Positions 25,772-34,439 of a stretch of DNA of 64,000 bases are shown here, piece after piece (the first letter of the stretch is position 1; each line of letters opens with the position of its first letter). The notes beneath the pieces are model-generated. The model did no database searches. It was not told the origin of the DNA and saw nothing but the letters and a program-made list of their open reading frames with translations. The DNA lies in the NCBI RefSeq assembly GCF_900112495.1, contig NZ_FOMA01000006.1, forward strand, positions 294,425 to 358,424, written 5' to 3'. The translations under genes and the position numbers were made by a program. Source of the DNA: Bacillus sp. OV322 (lineage in GTDB: Bacteria; Bacillota; Bacilli; Bacillales; DSM-1321).

Positions 25772-26611
25772 ATGATAACTACTCTAAAAAACGACCATGA
25801 AATCTTACAGTCTCTTGTTGATAGTGCTGCTTTTTTTCAAACAGCAGCTAAAGAAGATATTGCCATATCCATATGCGACAGGGAAAAGTGGCTGCTGCAG
25901 CTGGATCATCACAATATCAAACTCGGCATAAAGGCTGGTGATCCAGTTTCAAAGGAAGATGAAGTCATTCAAAGTGCTTTACGCGGTAACAAGGGCGCAG
26001 GCAGGCCCCCATTTGAAGTTTATGGCATTCACTTTTTTGGAAAAACAACACCAATTTTTAATGGAAATAGAATTATCGGCGCCATGGGCATGGCTTATAA
26101 TATTGATATAATATTAAAATTGGAAGATTGCATTGAAAAACTGAATTCTATTACAAGAAGGATTAAGAATCTAATCACAAGGATTGTAGCTCAAGCGGAG
26201 AATCTTTCTGATACAAACAGCCAATTATACTCGTTTACTGAAAAAGCAAGGGAAAACTCCGAAAATATTGACAGTATCTTAAAGGTGATTCAGCAGATAT
26301 CACGGCAATCAAACATCTTAGGGCTTAATGCCAATATTGAGGCTGCACGTGCAGGCGAGGCAGGCAAAGGCTTTAAAATTGTGGCAGAAGAAATCCGGAA
26401 AATTTCGAAGGAAACGGAGAATTCCTCAGGTGAAATTAATGAATTCATCCAGGTGGTCAAGGATAATATAAACGAAATTACAGAAGGTGTATCACAGATC
26501 AGGCAGCTAAACAGTATGCAGTCCGGGGTGATTGGTGATGTAGCAGCAACTCTTGAAAGCCTTTCTGACATTATAGAAGTGTTAAGTGAATACATAAAAA
26601 TTCTAGGCTAA
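25772..26611 (+). CDS. Soluble methyl-accepting chemotaxis-type receptor
   Basis: 279 residues with no membrane segment. The N-terminal ~115 residues form a PAS/CACHE-like sensor ([35 protein letters not shown]). The rest is a helical signalling hairpin whose tip, [24 protein letters not shown], is the CheA/CheW contact site. It resembles B. subtilis YfmS, a cytoplasmic receptor. The C-terminal bundle is short and lacks the usual long methylation helices. ATG 25772 follows TAGGAG. Monocistronic with a terminator. Confidence 0.85.
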   Translation: MITTLKNDHEILQSLVDSAAFFQTAAKEDIAISICDREKWLLQLDHHNIKLGIKAGDPVSKEDEVIQSALRGNKGAGRPPFEVYGIHFFGKTTPIFNGNRIIGAMGMAYNIDIILKLEDCIEKLNSITRRIKNLITRIVAQAENLSDTNSQLYSFTEKARENSENIDSILKVIQQISRQSNILGLNANIEAARAGEAGKGFKIVAEEIRKISKETENSSGEINEFIQVVKDNINEITEGVSQIRQLNSMQSGVIGDVAATLESLSDIIEVLSEYIKILG

Positions 26612-26696
26612 AATCATTATGAAATTTTCCCCTGCAGCAGGAAATAGGCGATTATTTAAGAATGATATGTCCTTAGTGTGTTCGGGTATATTTTTT

Positions 26697-26733
26697 AATC
26701 AGGGCATGAAAAATCATGCCCGCTGATTTTTTT
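26697..26733. terminator. Terminator between chemoreceptor and zinc-ribbon gene
   Basis: AATCAGGGCATGA pairs with TCATGCCCGCTGATT and is followed by TTTTTTT; convergent genes share it. Confidence 0.85.
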
Positions 26734-26914
26734 AGATGCTTTTTTTCATTCCACAGGTACGGCACTCGCGGATAAACACGAATTCCTTAACAGAACTTTT
26801 GAAAGTTGCATTTTTGCAATTGTCGCACCGGCCGCTAATGGCATCTGGATAATCACTGTAATCGTAGATTACAGACGTATCGACACCATTAAATTCTTCT
26901 GCTTCTTCAGTCAA
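26732..26914 (-). CDS. Small zinc-ribbon-like protein, ~60 aa
   Basis: Two CxxC pairs, CDNC and CRTC, lie 20 residues apart in an acidic 60-residue protein ending GMKKSI, the layout of a zinc ribbon. Function unknown. The site AGAGGTGAG suits a TTG start at 26914; the GTG at 26923 lies inside that site. Monocistronic. Confidence 0.65.
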   Translation of the reverse strand: MTEEAEEFNGVDTSVIYDYSDYPDAISGRCDNCKNATFKSSVKEFVFIRECRTCGMKKSI

Positions 26915-27137
26915 TTGACTCACCTCTTCAGGTTCTATGTTAACATATTTTCTGCCTTACAATTTCAAATGTACCGGCAATAATCCATCTTATTGACTTT
27001 TAATTGCTGCAGCTATGTGGTATACCCTAGTATCTAGCAGCCTGTACAAGCCGGGATGCCTACTTTGAAACAGGAGGTGAAGCTTTTAAAGAACGAGTAG
27101 TAGAAAATTTATCTCTTATTAAACGGGCTGTTTCTAG

Positions 27138-27626
27138 ATGATATCCTGCCTTCGCAATCAGCGGAAAAAGTATCCTGAATATGAGTATGTACAATGCGGG
27201 ATTATCAAGTGTGATATTTGGATGGGGAAAGAGTTTTTCTTCAGGATTTATGCTGACTGGGCCAGGTCAGCTGTATTAATCATTTTCTGGATTGCTTTCT
27301 CCTTTTCCTTTTTAGCTGACAGTGCTGATACTGCAGCAGAAGAACCGGTCGCATATTGCCTGAATTACCTGGTTATCACACTTTTGCTTAGCCGCACCTT
27401 AAAGAAGATAGGGAATTTCACATTTGGTGATGCTCTATTATTTCCGCTTCATAAAAAACAAAGAAGGTATCCGCTTGTTTTTGCTTTTAATGATTTTTGG
27501 GCTGGCTGCATCATAATTGGATACGCAATATGCTTTAACATTCCGCTGATTGCCATCCAGCGGTATAACCGTAATTGCCTGCTAAGGGTCTTGGCGCTGC
27601 AAAACCGCCCGGCGCAAATTAAATAA
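27138..27626 (+). CDS. Putative membrane protein, 162 aa
   Basis: Hydrophobic segments at about 45-65, 75-90 and 120-140 in an otherwise basic protein (YNRNCLLRVLALQNR near the end). I do not recognise a family and the ATG at 27138 lacks a good binding site; an AGGAGGTGAAG site at 27072 serves only a seven-codon frame ending just upstream. Possibly a decayed gene that once started there. Low certainty. Confidence 0.4.
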   Translation: MISCLRNQRKKYPEYEYVQCGIIKCDIWMGKEFFFRIYADWARSAVLIIFWIAFSFSFLADSADTAAEEPVAYCLNYLVITLLLSRTLKKIGNFTFGDALLFPLHKKQRRYPLVFAFNDFWAGCIIIGYAICFNIPLIAIQRYNRNCLLRVLALQNRPAQIK

Positions 27627-27751
27627 TAAAATCACAGAGGAAAAAGCTCCCGCTTATGGCTAAAAAATGGGTGAACCTATATTGTCAAAATACATACGAT
27701 AAAGTGTTGGAAGATTTATCTCCTAAACAAAACAGCCGGGAGGGATTTGTA

Positions 27752-27868
27752 ATGGGTGATGGAGCAGGAATTGGATATGGAGGCGGCTTTGCTTTTGTGG
27801 TCGTTCTATTCATATTGCTAATTATTGTCGGATGCAGCTGTGGAGGCTACGGCGGCTACGGATATTAA
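27752..27868 (+). CDS. YjcZ-family sporulation-related peptide, 38 aa
   Basis: MGDGAGIGYGGGFAFVVVLF and the rest of a single helix ending in CSCGGYGGYGY are the YjcZ/SscA pattern: a Gly-rich start, one membrane helix, a Gly/Tyr tail. These short peptides are common in spore formers and often tied to spore assembly. ATG 27752 follows GGGAGGG at good spacing. The frame is open upstream to 27656 (KKWVNLYCQNTYDKV), but that part lacks a ribosome binding site. Confidence 0.8.
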   Translation: MGDGAGIGYGGGFAFVVVLFILLIIVGCSCGGYGGYGY

Positions 27869-27876
27869 TAAATGTT

Positions 27877-27911
27877 TAAAAGCAGCTTGATTTTTATTCA
27901 GCTGCTTTTTG
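27877..27911 (+). terminator. Terminator of the YjcZ-like gene
   Basis: AAAGCAGCT pairs with AGCTGCTTTTT, eight bases past the stop. Confidence 0.8.
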
Positions 27912-28032
27912 CCTGTTTATTTATACTCCTGAATACCTATGCGGCCTTAATGGTTTATCTAAGACTTTATGTGGACAGAAGGAGGAGCTTAAAGTAAATT
28001 TACATTAGGTGACTTAATCAAAAGGAGTTTGA

Positions 28033-29070
28033 ATGATGAATAAAATGTTTGCAAGTGATAATAATTCTGGAATTCATCCCAAAATACTTAAGAGCATTTG
28101 TGAAGCAAATGAAGGACATGCAGCTTCATATGGCGGAGACTTATACACAAAGAAATCACTTGATGCATTTAAAAAGCATTTTGGCGAAAATATTTCGGTG
28201 TATTATGTTTTTAATGGAACTGGAGCAAATGTGCTGGCTTTGAAGTCAATGACCCGGTCTTATCATTCGGTGATTTGCAGTTCCGTGTCTCACATTAACG
28301 GAGATGAAACAGGAGCGTTTGAAAATTTCACTGGCGGCAAGCTGATCACATGCCCTTCTGCAGACGGAAAGATTACTGTCAGCGGGATAAAGGAACTCTT
28401 AAAGCAGGCGGATTCCCCTCACCGCAGCAAGCCGATAGCGGTATCCATCTCGCAATGTACGGAGCTTGGAACGGTGTATACCAAAGAGGAAATCGAAACC
28501 ATTGCCGATTTTGTCCACGAAAACGGCATGTACCTGCATGTTGATGGAGCACGCTTAAGCAATGCAGCAGCACATCTTCAGTGCAGTTTAAAAGAAATCA
28601 CTGCCGGCTGCGGTGTAGATGTGCTTTCATTTGGAGGCACTAAAAATGGTTTGATGGCAGGAGAAGCCGTTATATTCTTTAATCAGCACTTAGCACAGGA
28701 TTTCTTATACATAAGAAAACACGGATTACAGCTTGCTTCTAAAATGCGCTTTATCGCAGCTCAATTTGAGTGCTATCTGAATGAAAATCTGTGGCTCGAG
28801 AACGCGAACCACGCTAATGCCATGGCTGTAAAGCTTGCTGAAGAGCTTTCAGCAATCCCGGAATTCAGGCTTTTACATCCAGTTGAATCCAATGCCGTGT
28901 TTGCTGTCATGCCGGATATGTGGATGAATAAACTGCAGGAAAAAATTGCGTTCAGCATTTGGAATCCTGATTCATCAGAAGTGCGCTGGGTTGCTTCATT
29001 TGATACCTCTGACGATGATATTGAAAAGGTGAGAAAAGCAATTAAGGAAATTTCAGAAGAAATAAGCTGA
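28033..29070 (+). CDS. Low-specificity L-threonine aldolase
   Basis: 345 residues of the PLP fold-type I aldolase family. Key parts: SDNNSGIHPKI opening, YGGD, HVDGARLSNAA (PLP-binding Asp and Arg) and the Schiff-base lysine Lys204 in FGGTKNG. It splits threonine or allo-threonine to glycine and acetaldehyde in the cytoplasm. Two adjacent ATG codons (28033, 28036) follow AAAAGGAG; the second has the better spacing. Monocistronic, ends at a strong terminator. Confidence 0.92.
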   Translation: MMNKMFASDNNSGIHPKILKSICEANEGHAASYGGDLYTKKSLDAFKKHFGENISVYYVFNGTGANVLALKSMTRSYHSVICSSVSHINGDETGAFENFTGGKLITCPSADGKITVSGIKELLKQADSPHRSKPIAVSISQCTELGTVYTKEEIETIADFVHENGMYLHVDGARLSNAAAHLQCSLKEITAGCGVDVLSFGGTKNGLMAGEAVIFFNQHLAQDFLYIRKHGLQLASKMRFIAAQFECYLNENLWLENANHANAMAVKLAEELSAIPEFRLLHPVESNAVFAVMPDMWMNKLQEKIAFSIWNPDSSEVRWVASFDTSDDDIEKVRKAIKEISEEIS

Positions 29071-29083
29071 CTGCTTATATACC

Positions 29084-29121
29084 ATCAAAAGGCTTAAGGA
29101 ATTTCCTTAAGCCTTTTTGAT
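29084..29121 (+). terminator. Terminator of the threonine aldolase gene
   Basis: ATCAAAAGGCTTAAGGA pairs with TCCTTAAGCCTTTTTGAT around a three-base loop. Confidence 0.88.
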
Positions 29122-29132
29122 TGATAATAATT

Positions 29133-29175
29133 AAGTAAAAAACTTATAATGAATAAAAATATAAGTTTTTTACTT
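29133..29175. promoter_or_regulatory. Perfect 16-bp inverted repeat upstream of the DeoR-type regulator
   Basis: AAGTAAAAAACTTATA (29133-29148) and its exact reverse complement (29160-29175) are separated by 11 bases. It has only one G/C pair near each arm centre, so it is a likely operator rather than a terminator. It lies 53 bases before the regulator's start. Confidence 0.6.
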
Positions 29176-29227
29176 GTTAAATAGGTATTAATAATTTATT
29201 CTTTAATGGAGCAGGGAGGTGGTATAG

Positions 29228-29977
29228 CTGACACAAAAACAGCGTTTGGAAAAAATACTTGATTGGCTTAACGTGCAATATGAGATTACTGCTGAAGATA
29301 TTATGGATGAGTTTAAGGTTTCCCGGGATACAGCAAGGCGGGATTTAGTAAAGCTAGAGGAAGACGGGGATATTGTCCGGGTAAGAGGGGGAGCCATTTT
29401 ATCTTCTCATATGTCTGCGGTCGCTCCATACCGGGAAAGAGAAATGCCGAAATCCAAAGAAAGCATTGCCAAAGAAGCAAGCAAACTAATAAGAGATGAT
29501 GATTATGTCCTTTTCGATACCTCTACTACAGTCGAGATGACAGCACGCTTTATGAATAGCAAAAATATTACCGCTGTTACAAATTCAATTGATATTGTTC
29601 AGATACTAAGTGAAAGAGAGGGATATACCACTTATATGGCAGGAGGTAAATTCAATGGGTTTAACAGGAATTTTACCGGGTTTTCCGCCTCTGAAGATTT
29701 GAAAAAATATAAAACAAATGTTTTATTTCTTGGCGCATGCGGAATAGGAGTAGATGGGCTGACTTCTCCCGGCGAAGAAGAGGCGCATGTGAAAAAGAGC
29801 ATGATTGCATCATCTGAGAAAGTGGTTGTTCTTGCTGACTCCACTAAATTTCAAAAAAGATTTTTTCATCGTGTTTGCGGACTGTCTGATATCGATATTT
29901 TAATTACAAATACAGTTCCTCATCATGAGTTGAAACAGAAGCTTGATTTATTAGGAATTGAACTGATTATTACATAA
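29228..29977 (+). CDS. DeoR/GlpR-family transcriptional regulator, probable CTG start
   Basis: 249 residues: N-terminal HTH (ITAEDIMDEFKVSRDTARRDLVKLEEDGDIVRVRGGA) and C-terminal sugar-phosphate sensor (FDTSTTVEMTARFM, FLGACGIGVDGLTSP). The site GGGAGGTGG at 29214-29222 is followed five bases later by CTG, opening TQKQRLEKILDWL, the normal family N-terminus; the next candidate, TTG 29246, is 23 bases away, and a stop codon precedes the CTG. It likely controls itself and the dehydrogenase that follows 19 bases on, with the 29133 palindrome as operator. Confidence 0.88.
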   Translation: MTQKQRLEKILDWLNVQYEITAEDIMDEFKVSRDTARRDLVKLEEDGDIVRVRGGAILSSHMSAVAPYREREMPKSKESIAKEASKLIRDDDYVLFDTSTTVEMTARFMNSKNITAVTNSIDIVQILSEREGYTTYMAGGKFNGFNRNFTGFSASEDLKKYKTNVLFLGACGIGVDGLTSPGEEEAHVKKSMIASSEKVVVLADSTKFQKRFFHRVCGLSDIDILITNTVPHHELKQKLDLLGIELIIT

Positions 29978-29996
29978 ATAGAAGGAGGATGAAGGG

Positions 29997-31046
29997 ATGA
30001 ATGCAATTAAAACGGGTTTGGCAGGTTACGGATTTTCGGGAGCTACGTTTCACGGTCCTTTTTTAAAAACAATGGAGGAGTTTGATATTGTTAAAGTAAT
30101 GTCCTCCAATCCTGAGAAAGTAAGAGAAAATTTAGGAGATATAGAAGTAGTTAAAGACTTTGATAGCCTTGTGGAAGATCCTGATATTGAGCTTATAGTC
30201 ATTACAACACCCAATCAGCTTCACTACAGTATGGCAAAAAAATCCCTGCAGCACCATAAGCATGTGATTATAGAGAAGCCAATGGTCATCGATCCGGCAG
30301 AGGCAGAGGAACTCATTGCTCTTGCTGAAGAAAATAAGCTGATGCTTAGTGTATACCATAATAGACGCTGGGATAATGATTTTCTGACGATCAAAAAATT
30401 GATAGCTGAAGGCACATTAGGGGAAATTTCAACCTATGAAGCTCATTTCGACCGTTTTAGGCCTGAAGTCCGTGACCGCTGGAGAGAGAAAGCCGGTAAA
30501 GGATCTGGCATGCTGTATGATCTCGGGTCGCACTTAATCGATCAAGCTTTGCATTTATTCGGGGAGCCCCAATTTGTAATGGCTGATGTTTTTGCACAAA
30601 GAGAAAACGCAGAAACAGATGACTACTTTCACATTATTTTGGGTTATGAAACCTTGAGGGTAATTTTGCACTCAGGCTCGCTTGTAGCTGACCAGGGACC
30701 ACGTTATAAGGTGCACGGCAGCAAGGGGAGCTTCATAAAATTTGGCATAGACTGCCAGGAAGATGATTTAAAAGCAGGGAAAGCGCCGGCGAACGAAAAT
30801 TGGGGAAAAGATAAAAAAGAATGGTATGGAGAGCTTACTGTGATCAGGGATGGACAGGAGATTAAAGAAAGCGTGGAAACCATTCCAGGGTCCTACAGCA
30901 CTTATTATCAAAGTGCAGCAGAAGCCATCAGAGAAGGGAAACCAAGCCCTGTCAGGGGTGAAGACGGACTAAAGACGATTAAAATCATTCAAGCTGCCCT
31001 AGACAGCAATCGGGAGAAAAGAGCGGTATATCTGAATGGTGAATGA
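29997..31046 (+). CDS. iolW: NADP-dependent scyllo-inositol dehydrogenase-like oxidoreductase (IolW type)
   Basis: 349 residues of the Gfo/Idh/MocA family. Rossmann motif GLAGYGFSGATFHGPF, catalytic EKP (VIIEKPMV), then YHNRRWDNDFLTIKKLI, DRFRPEVRDRWREKAG and LYDLGSHLIDQALHLFG, all closely as I recall for B. subtilis YvaA/IolW, which interconverts scyllo-inosose and scyllo-inositol with NADP(H). No other iol genes are nearby, so the substrate could be a related cyclitol. ATG 29997 follows AAGGAGG; co-transcribed with the DeoR-type regulator. Confidence 0.82.
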   Translation: MNAIKTGLAGYGFSGATFHGPFLKTMEEFDIVKVMSSNPEKVRENLGDIEVVKDFDSLVEDPDIELIVITTPNQLHYSMAKKSLQHHKHVIIEKPMVIDPAEAEELIALAEENKLMLSVYHNRRWDNDFLTIKKLIAEGTLGEISTYEAHFDRFRPEVRDRWREKAGKGSGMLYDLGSHLIDQALHLFGEPQFVMADVFAQRENAETDDYFHIILGYETLRVILHSGSLVADQGPRYKVHGSKGSFIKFGIDCQEDDLKAGKAPANENWGKDKKEWYGELTVIRDGQEIKESVETIPGSYSTYYQSAAEAIREGKPSPVRGEDGLKTIKIIQAALDSNREKRAVYLNGE

Positions 31047-31101
31047 AAGTAAAATGGAAACCAGTGAAAAATTAGCAGAGATTTGAAAGCAGGAGCAAGA
31101 A

Positions 31102-31521
31102 TTGCAGTTTGAACAATTTTCCCATGATACGGCCCTCGTACTAGGGCAGATCCTGATAGATTTGGCCAAAAAGGGAAGAAAATCAATTGCGGTACAAATT
31201 TCAAAAAATGGGCAAAAGCTATTTTATCATGCCATGGACGGCACTAGCCCTGACCAGGAGCATTGGATCAGAAGAAAATCAAATGTTACTGCACGGCATA
31301 ACCACAGCTCGTATTATATCAGATTATATAATGAGTCGAAGAATCGTTCCTATTTTGAGGCGTTTTCTGTAAGCCCTGAGGAATATGCGGTGCATGGGGG
31401 CTCCTTTCCTCTAGCTGTGAAAAGTGCCGGTGTGATAGGGACCATTACTGTATCCGGCCTAACTCAGGAGGAAGATCATCAGCTGATTGTAGATGGCCTT
31501 AAAAGAATTCTTCACTCCTGA
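31102..31521 (+). CDS. UPF0303/HbpS-like protein (DUF336)
   Basis: 139 residues. Motifs SIAVQISKNGQKLFYHAMDG, SPDQEHWIRRKSNV, YAVHGGSFPLAV and GVIGTITVSGLTQEEDHQLIVDGL are those of the UPF0303 branch of the GlcG/HbpS fold, members of which bind heme or small molecules; role unproven. TTG start at 31102 follows CAGGAG. It is probably the third gene of the 29228 operon (55-base gap) and ends at a strong terminator. Confidence 0.85.
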   Translation: MQFEQFSHDTALVLGQILIDLAKKGRKSIAVQISKNGQKLFYHAMDGTSPDQEHWIRRKSNVTARHNHSSYYIRLYNESKNRSYFEAFSVSPEEYAVHGGSFPLAVKSAGVIGTITVSGLTQEEDHQLIVDGLKRILHS

Positions 31522-31525
31522 TAGA

Positions 31526-31563
31526 AGTGCCATCTCTACCAAACAGAGATGGCACTATTTTTT
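31526..31563 (+). terminator. Terminator of the DeoR-iolW-UPF0303 operon
   Basis: AGTGCCATCTCT pairs perfectly with AGAGATGGCACT, then ATTTTTTTG. Confidence 0.9.
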
Positions 31564-31682
31564 TGTTTTCGCAGCACTCAAAGCTCTGGATATTAACCCA
31601 TTATGAAGCGGCATAGTGAAATCCTCGGATTTTTATGAGAAAAAAACAGAAAATTGCTAGATTGATAAAAATTTACTAAAAT

Positions 31683-31711
31683 TTTACTTGCATGTTTTAT
31701 TATTTTAGAAT
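31683..31711 (+). promoter_or_regulatory. Candidate sigma-A promoter of the symporter operon
   Basis: TTTACT, a 17-base spacer and TAGAAT lie 41 bases before the symporter start codon. Confidence 0.4.
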
Positions 31712-31751
31712 AGGGTAAAAAAGAATGTTTAACTAGAAAGGGGCCTTACAT

Positions 31752-33371
31752 ATGGAACATGCAATCTTTCATCCCAAATTAATTGATTATTTGATTATTT
31801 TGGTCTACTTCGCTTTTGTAATTTTAGTAGGTTTTGCTTTGAAAAGCAAAATGAAAACAGGCAGCGATTTTTTTCTATCCGGCCGTTCAATACCTGGCTG
31901 GATTACCTCCCTGGCATTTTTATCTGCGAATCTGGGTGCGATAGAAATGCTGGGGATGGCGGCAAGCGGCTATCAATATGGAATGATGACGATTCATTAT
32001 TACTGGATCGGGGCGATTCCTGCGATGCTCTTTCTCGGTGTATTTATGATGCCGTTTTATTATGGATCAAAAGCCCGGTCAGTACCGGAGTATTTAAAAT
32101 TCCGCTATAATGAAGCGACAAGGGGATTCAACGCCATTTCTTTTGCAGTCATGACTGTACTGATGTCAGGTATATCCCTCTATGCTATGGCATTGATCCT
32201 TAAAGTGCTTCTTGGCTGGTCGATGAATTTCAGTATTATTCTTGCTGCAGCAATAGTTTTGGTATATGTAGGAATTGGCGGATTAACCTCATCTATCTAC
32301 AATGAAGTCATTCAATTCTTCCTTATCTGGATCGGTTTGCTTCCGGTCACCATTTTATCACTGATTGACATGGGTGGATGGAAAGGCTTGATGGCAAAGC
32401 TGCCGGAAACATATACACACATCTGGCAGGGCACTTCAACAGCTGCCGGAAATGGTATGCATGTGGAGTGGATCGGAATTACGCTTGGCCTTGGATTCGT
32501 GCTTTCCTTTGGATACTGGACAACCGATTTTCTAGTGGTGCAGCGTGCGATGGCTGCAAAGGATATGACTGCGGCCCAAAACACGCCGATCATTGCATCC
32601 TTCTTTAAAATGGCGATGCCTATTTTGACTGTGGTGCCAGGACTTGCAGCACTTGCTTTACTTCCTAAGCTTGGACCGACAAGCCATGCTGGAAATTTTG
32701 ATATGGCATTGCCGCTTTTGATGGCAAAATATTATCCGACCGGACTGCTAGGGCTTGGAATTACAGCACTGCTGGCATCATTCATGTCAGGCATGGCAGG
32801 AAATGTAACAGCTTTCACTACTATTTGGACATATGATATATACCAGGCTTACCTTAAAAAAGAAGCTAGTGATAAGCACTACTTGTTTATGGGCAGGCTT
32901 TCAACGATTGTCGGAGTAATCATCAGTATTGGAACAGCTTATATTGTAATGGGCTTCCCAAGCATAATGGATTATATGCAAACGCTTTTTGGCTTCTTCA
33001 ATGCACCATTATTTGCTGTATTCCTTCTTGGGATGTTCTGGAAAAGAGCAAGCGCATGGGGCGGATTCTTTGGTCTTGTTACCGGAACACTGACGGCCTG
33101 CGTCTTGTACTATGGCCTTCCTGAAGACTTCTTTGCAAGTCCTGCAGCAGGAAACTTCTGGAGAGCTTGGTGGGCTTTCTTTGGAGCCATTGTGGTGGAA
33201 ATCATCGTAAGCCTTCTTACTAAGCCAAAATCGCATTCCGAATTGAAAGGTCTTGTATACGGGCTCGGCGATAAGCTTTCACACAAACATCTTTCATGGT
33301 ACAGAAATCCGAAAATATTGGCTGTCATTTCATTGATTATTTTTATCATTATTAACATTTGGTTCTTTTAG
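31752..33371 (+). CDS. Sodium:solute symporter (SSS family)
   Basis: 539 residues with about 14 membrane helices. SSS marks: FFLSGRSIPGW near residue 40, LSANLGAIEMLGMAASGYQYG, the GGLTSSIYNEVIQFF signature and FLVVQRAMAAKD. The group is sodium-coupled (SGLT-like); the solute is not evident but could be an inositol or sugar, given the upstream iolW-like gene, which has a separate terminator. ATG 31752 follows GAAAGGGG. It is followed 15 bases on by a small membrane protein. Confidence 0.9.
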   Translation: MEHAIFHPKLIDYLIILVYFAFVILVGFALKSKMKTGSDFFLSGRSIPGWITSLAFLSANLGAIEMLGMAASGYQYGMMTIHYYWIGAIPAMLFLGVFMMPFYYGSKARSVPEYLKFRYNEATRGFNAISFAVMTVLMSGISLYAMALILKVLLGWSMNFSIILAAAIVLVYVGIGGLTSSIYNEVIQFFLIWIGLLPVTILSLIDMGGWKGLMAKLPETYTHIWQGTSTAAGNGMHVEWIGITLGLGFVLSFGYWTTDFLVVQRAMAAKDMTAAQNTPIIASFFKMAMPILTVVPGLAALALLPKLGPTSHAGNFDMALPLLMAKYYPTGLLGLGITALLASFMSGMAGNVTAFTTIWTYDIYQAYLKKEASDKHYLFMGRLSTIVGVIISIGTAYIVMGFPSIMDYMQTLFGFFNAPLFAVFLLGMFWKRASAWGGFFGLVTGTLTACVLYYGLPEDFFASPAAGNFWRAWWAFFGAIVVEIIVSLLTKPKSHSELKGLVYGLGDKLSHKHLSWYRNPKILAVISLIIFIIINIWFF

Positions 33372-33385
33372 GGAGGAAAAATATC

Positions 33386-33595
33386 ATGAAAAAAAATATT
33401 TTCCTGGATATCCGTATTAATATCGGACTCATTTTCTTAATTATTGGGCTTATTCTTATCATTTCAGGAATCATATCTCCGCCAACCTTGAAGTCGCTTC
33501 ATGGACTAAATATCAACCTGATCTGGGGCGCTGTAACGGCAGTCATTGGCGTGATATTTTTGCTGCTGTATGTAAAAAGGCCGAATATCGACTAA
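33386..33595 (+). CDS. Two-helix small membrane partner of the symporter, 69 aa
   Basis: Two membrane helices (IGLIFLIIGLILIISGII and IWGAVTAVIGVIFLLLYV) with a short loop SPPTLKSLHGLNIN. Tight coupling to the symporter (15-base gap, GGGAGG site) suggests an accessory or regulatory subunit, as known for other transporters with companion miniproteins. No known family recognised. Confidence 0.75.
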   Translation: MKKNIFLDIRINIGLIFLIIGLILIISGIISPPTLKSLHGLNINLIWGAVTAVIGVIFLLLYVKRPNID

Positions 33596-33602
33596 TATTT
33601 TA

Positions 33603-33637
33603 AAAAGCCTATCCTTAATTGGATGGGTTTTTTTTAG
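33603..33637 (+). terminator. Terminator of the symporter operon
   Basis: AAAAGCCTATCC pairs with GGATGGGTTTTTTTT. Confidence 0.8.
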
Positions 33638-33687
33638 TTTGCGAATTTTATAGTGTTTTGCAGAAGCATGGCATATATTTAAAGTAA

Positions 33688-33912
33688 GGCTCATTTCTTA
33701 AAGATTGTCGTTTTTTAATATGTTCTGTGAAGCGATTCTGATGTTAAACCCGTTTGATTGGAGTGTAAGGTGCGAGATTCCTGCTTAGATTAGCGGGAAG
33801 CTGTGACCCTGCAAGCATTGCTTTAGAGGCTCACCGCCCGTTCACTGAAAACGGGCATCCTCTAGCGGAAATCAACCCCTTGTTAATAGCAGCTAAGTTT
33901 ACGAAAACAGCC
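33688..33912 (+). mobile_element. MITE-like dispersed repeat, copy I (225 bp)
   Basis: Full-length reference-orientation copy, GGCTCATTTCTTAAAG to TTTACGAAAACAGCC. Flanks TAAAGTAA (33680-33687) and TAAAGCAA (33913-33920) match 7/8. Confidence 0.92.
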
Positions 33913-33948
33913 TAAAGCAATAATGCCTTTGAAGGGAGTTATTAAGAT

Positions 33949-34221
33949 ATGCAGAGGATAAAGTGGTTAATTTTGATGTTTCTCAATGAACCCTTATGGT
34001 TTAAAGCTTTAATTTGTGCTTCATTATTATCTTCGGTTATTTTCAGCAATTCCTATTTTTCTTATAATCCCTACTTTCAAAGTGTATCTAAATTGGCTGC
34101 TTGCATCTTTTTTTGCGCATATGGAATTAGAATGAGGAGCAATCAAAAAATCGCCATAATCTTCTTCGCAGCAGCTGCTTATTGTATCTATTTGTCCCTT
34201 AAAGCAGTAATAAATATTTGA
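33949..34221 (+). CDS. Small membrane protein, 90 aa
   Basis: Three hydrophobic stretches (ALICASLLSSVIF, KLAACIFFCAYGI, IAIIFFAAAAYCIYLSL) in a 90-residue basic protein. No family recognised. ATG 33949 follows AAGGGAG, just downstream of MITE copy I. A hairpin with the stem GATACAATGA/TCATTGTATC begins at its stop codon (34220-34245). Confidence 0.65.
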   Translation: MQRIKWLILMFLNEPLWFKALICASLLSSVIFSNSYFSYNPYFQSVSKLAACIFFCAYGIRMRSNQKIAIIFFAAAAYCIYLSLKAVINI

Positions 34222-34245
34222 TACAATGACGTTCATCATTGTATC
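34220..34245 (+). terminator. Hairpin at the stop of the 90-aa gene
   Basis: GATACAATGA pairs perfectly with TCATTGTATC around a six-base loop; U-tract weak (TTAGGTT). No feature is seen from here to 34439 apart from a short direct repeat CTCTAAAGGAAA. Confidence 0.5.
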
Positions 34246-34439
34246 TTAGGTTCCGCAAAAATACAGTCTTTATATAAAGTCAATGAAATTTCTCAATGCT
34301 GTTTTTATGCAATATGGGGTATTAAGATGTCTGGAGCTTTTTGTAGAAGTTTGCACCATTCGCCGGTATGGCTTGCATCGAGGACTCCATTATGCAGATA
34401 AAGAAAGCCTCTAAAGGAAATCTCTAAAGGAAACCCCCG

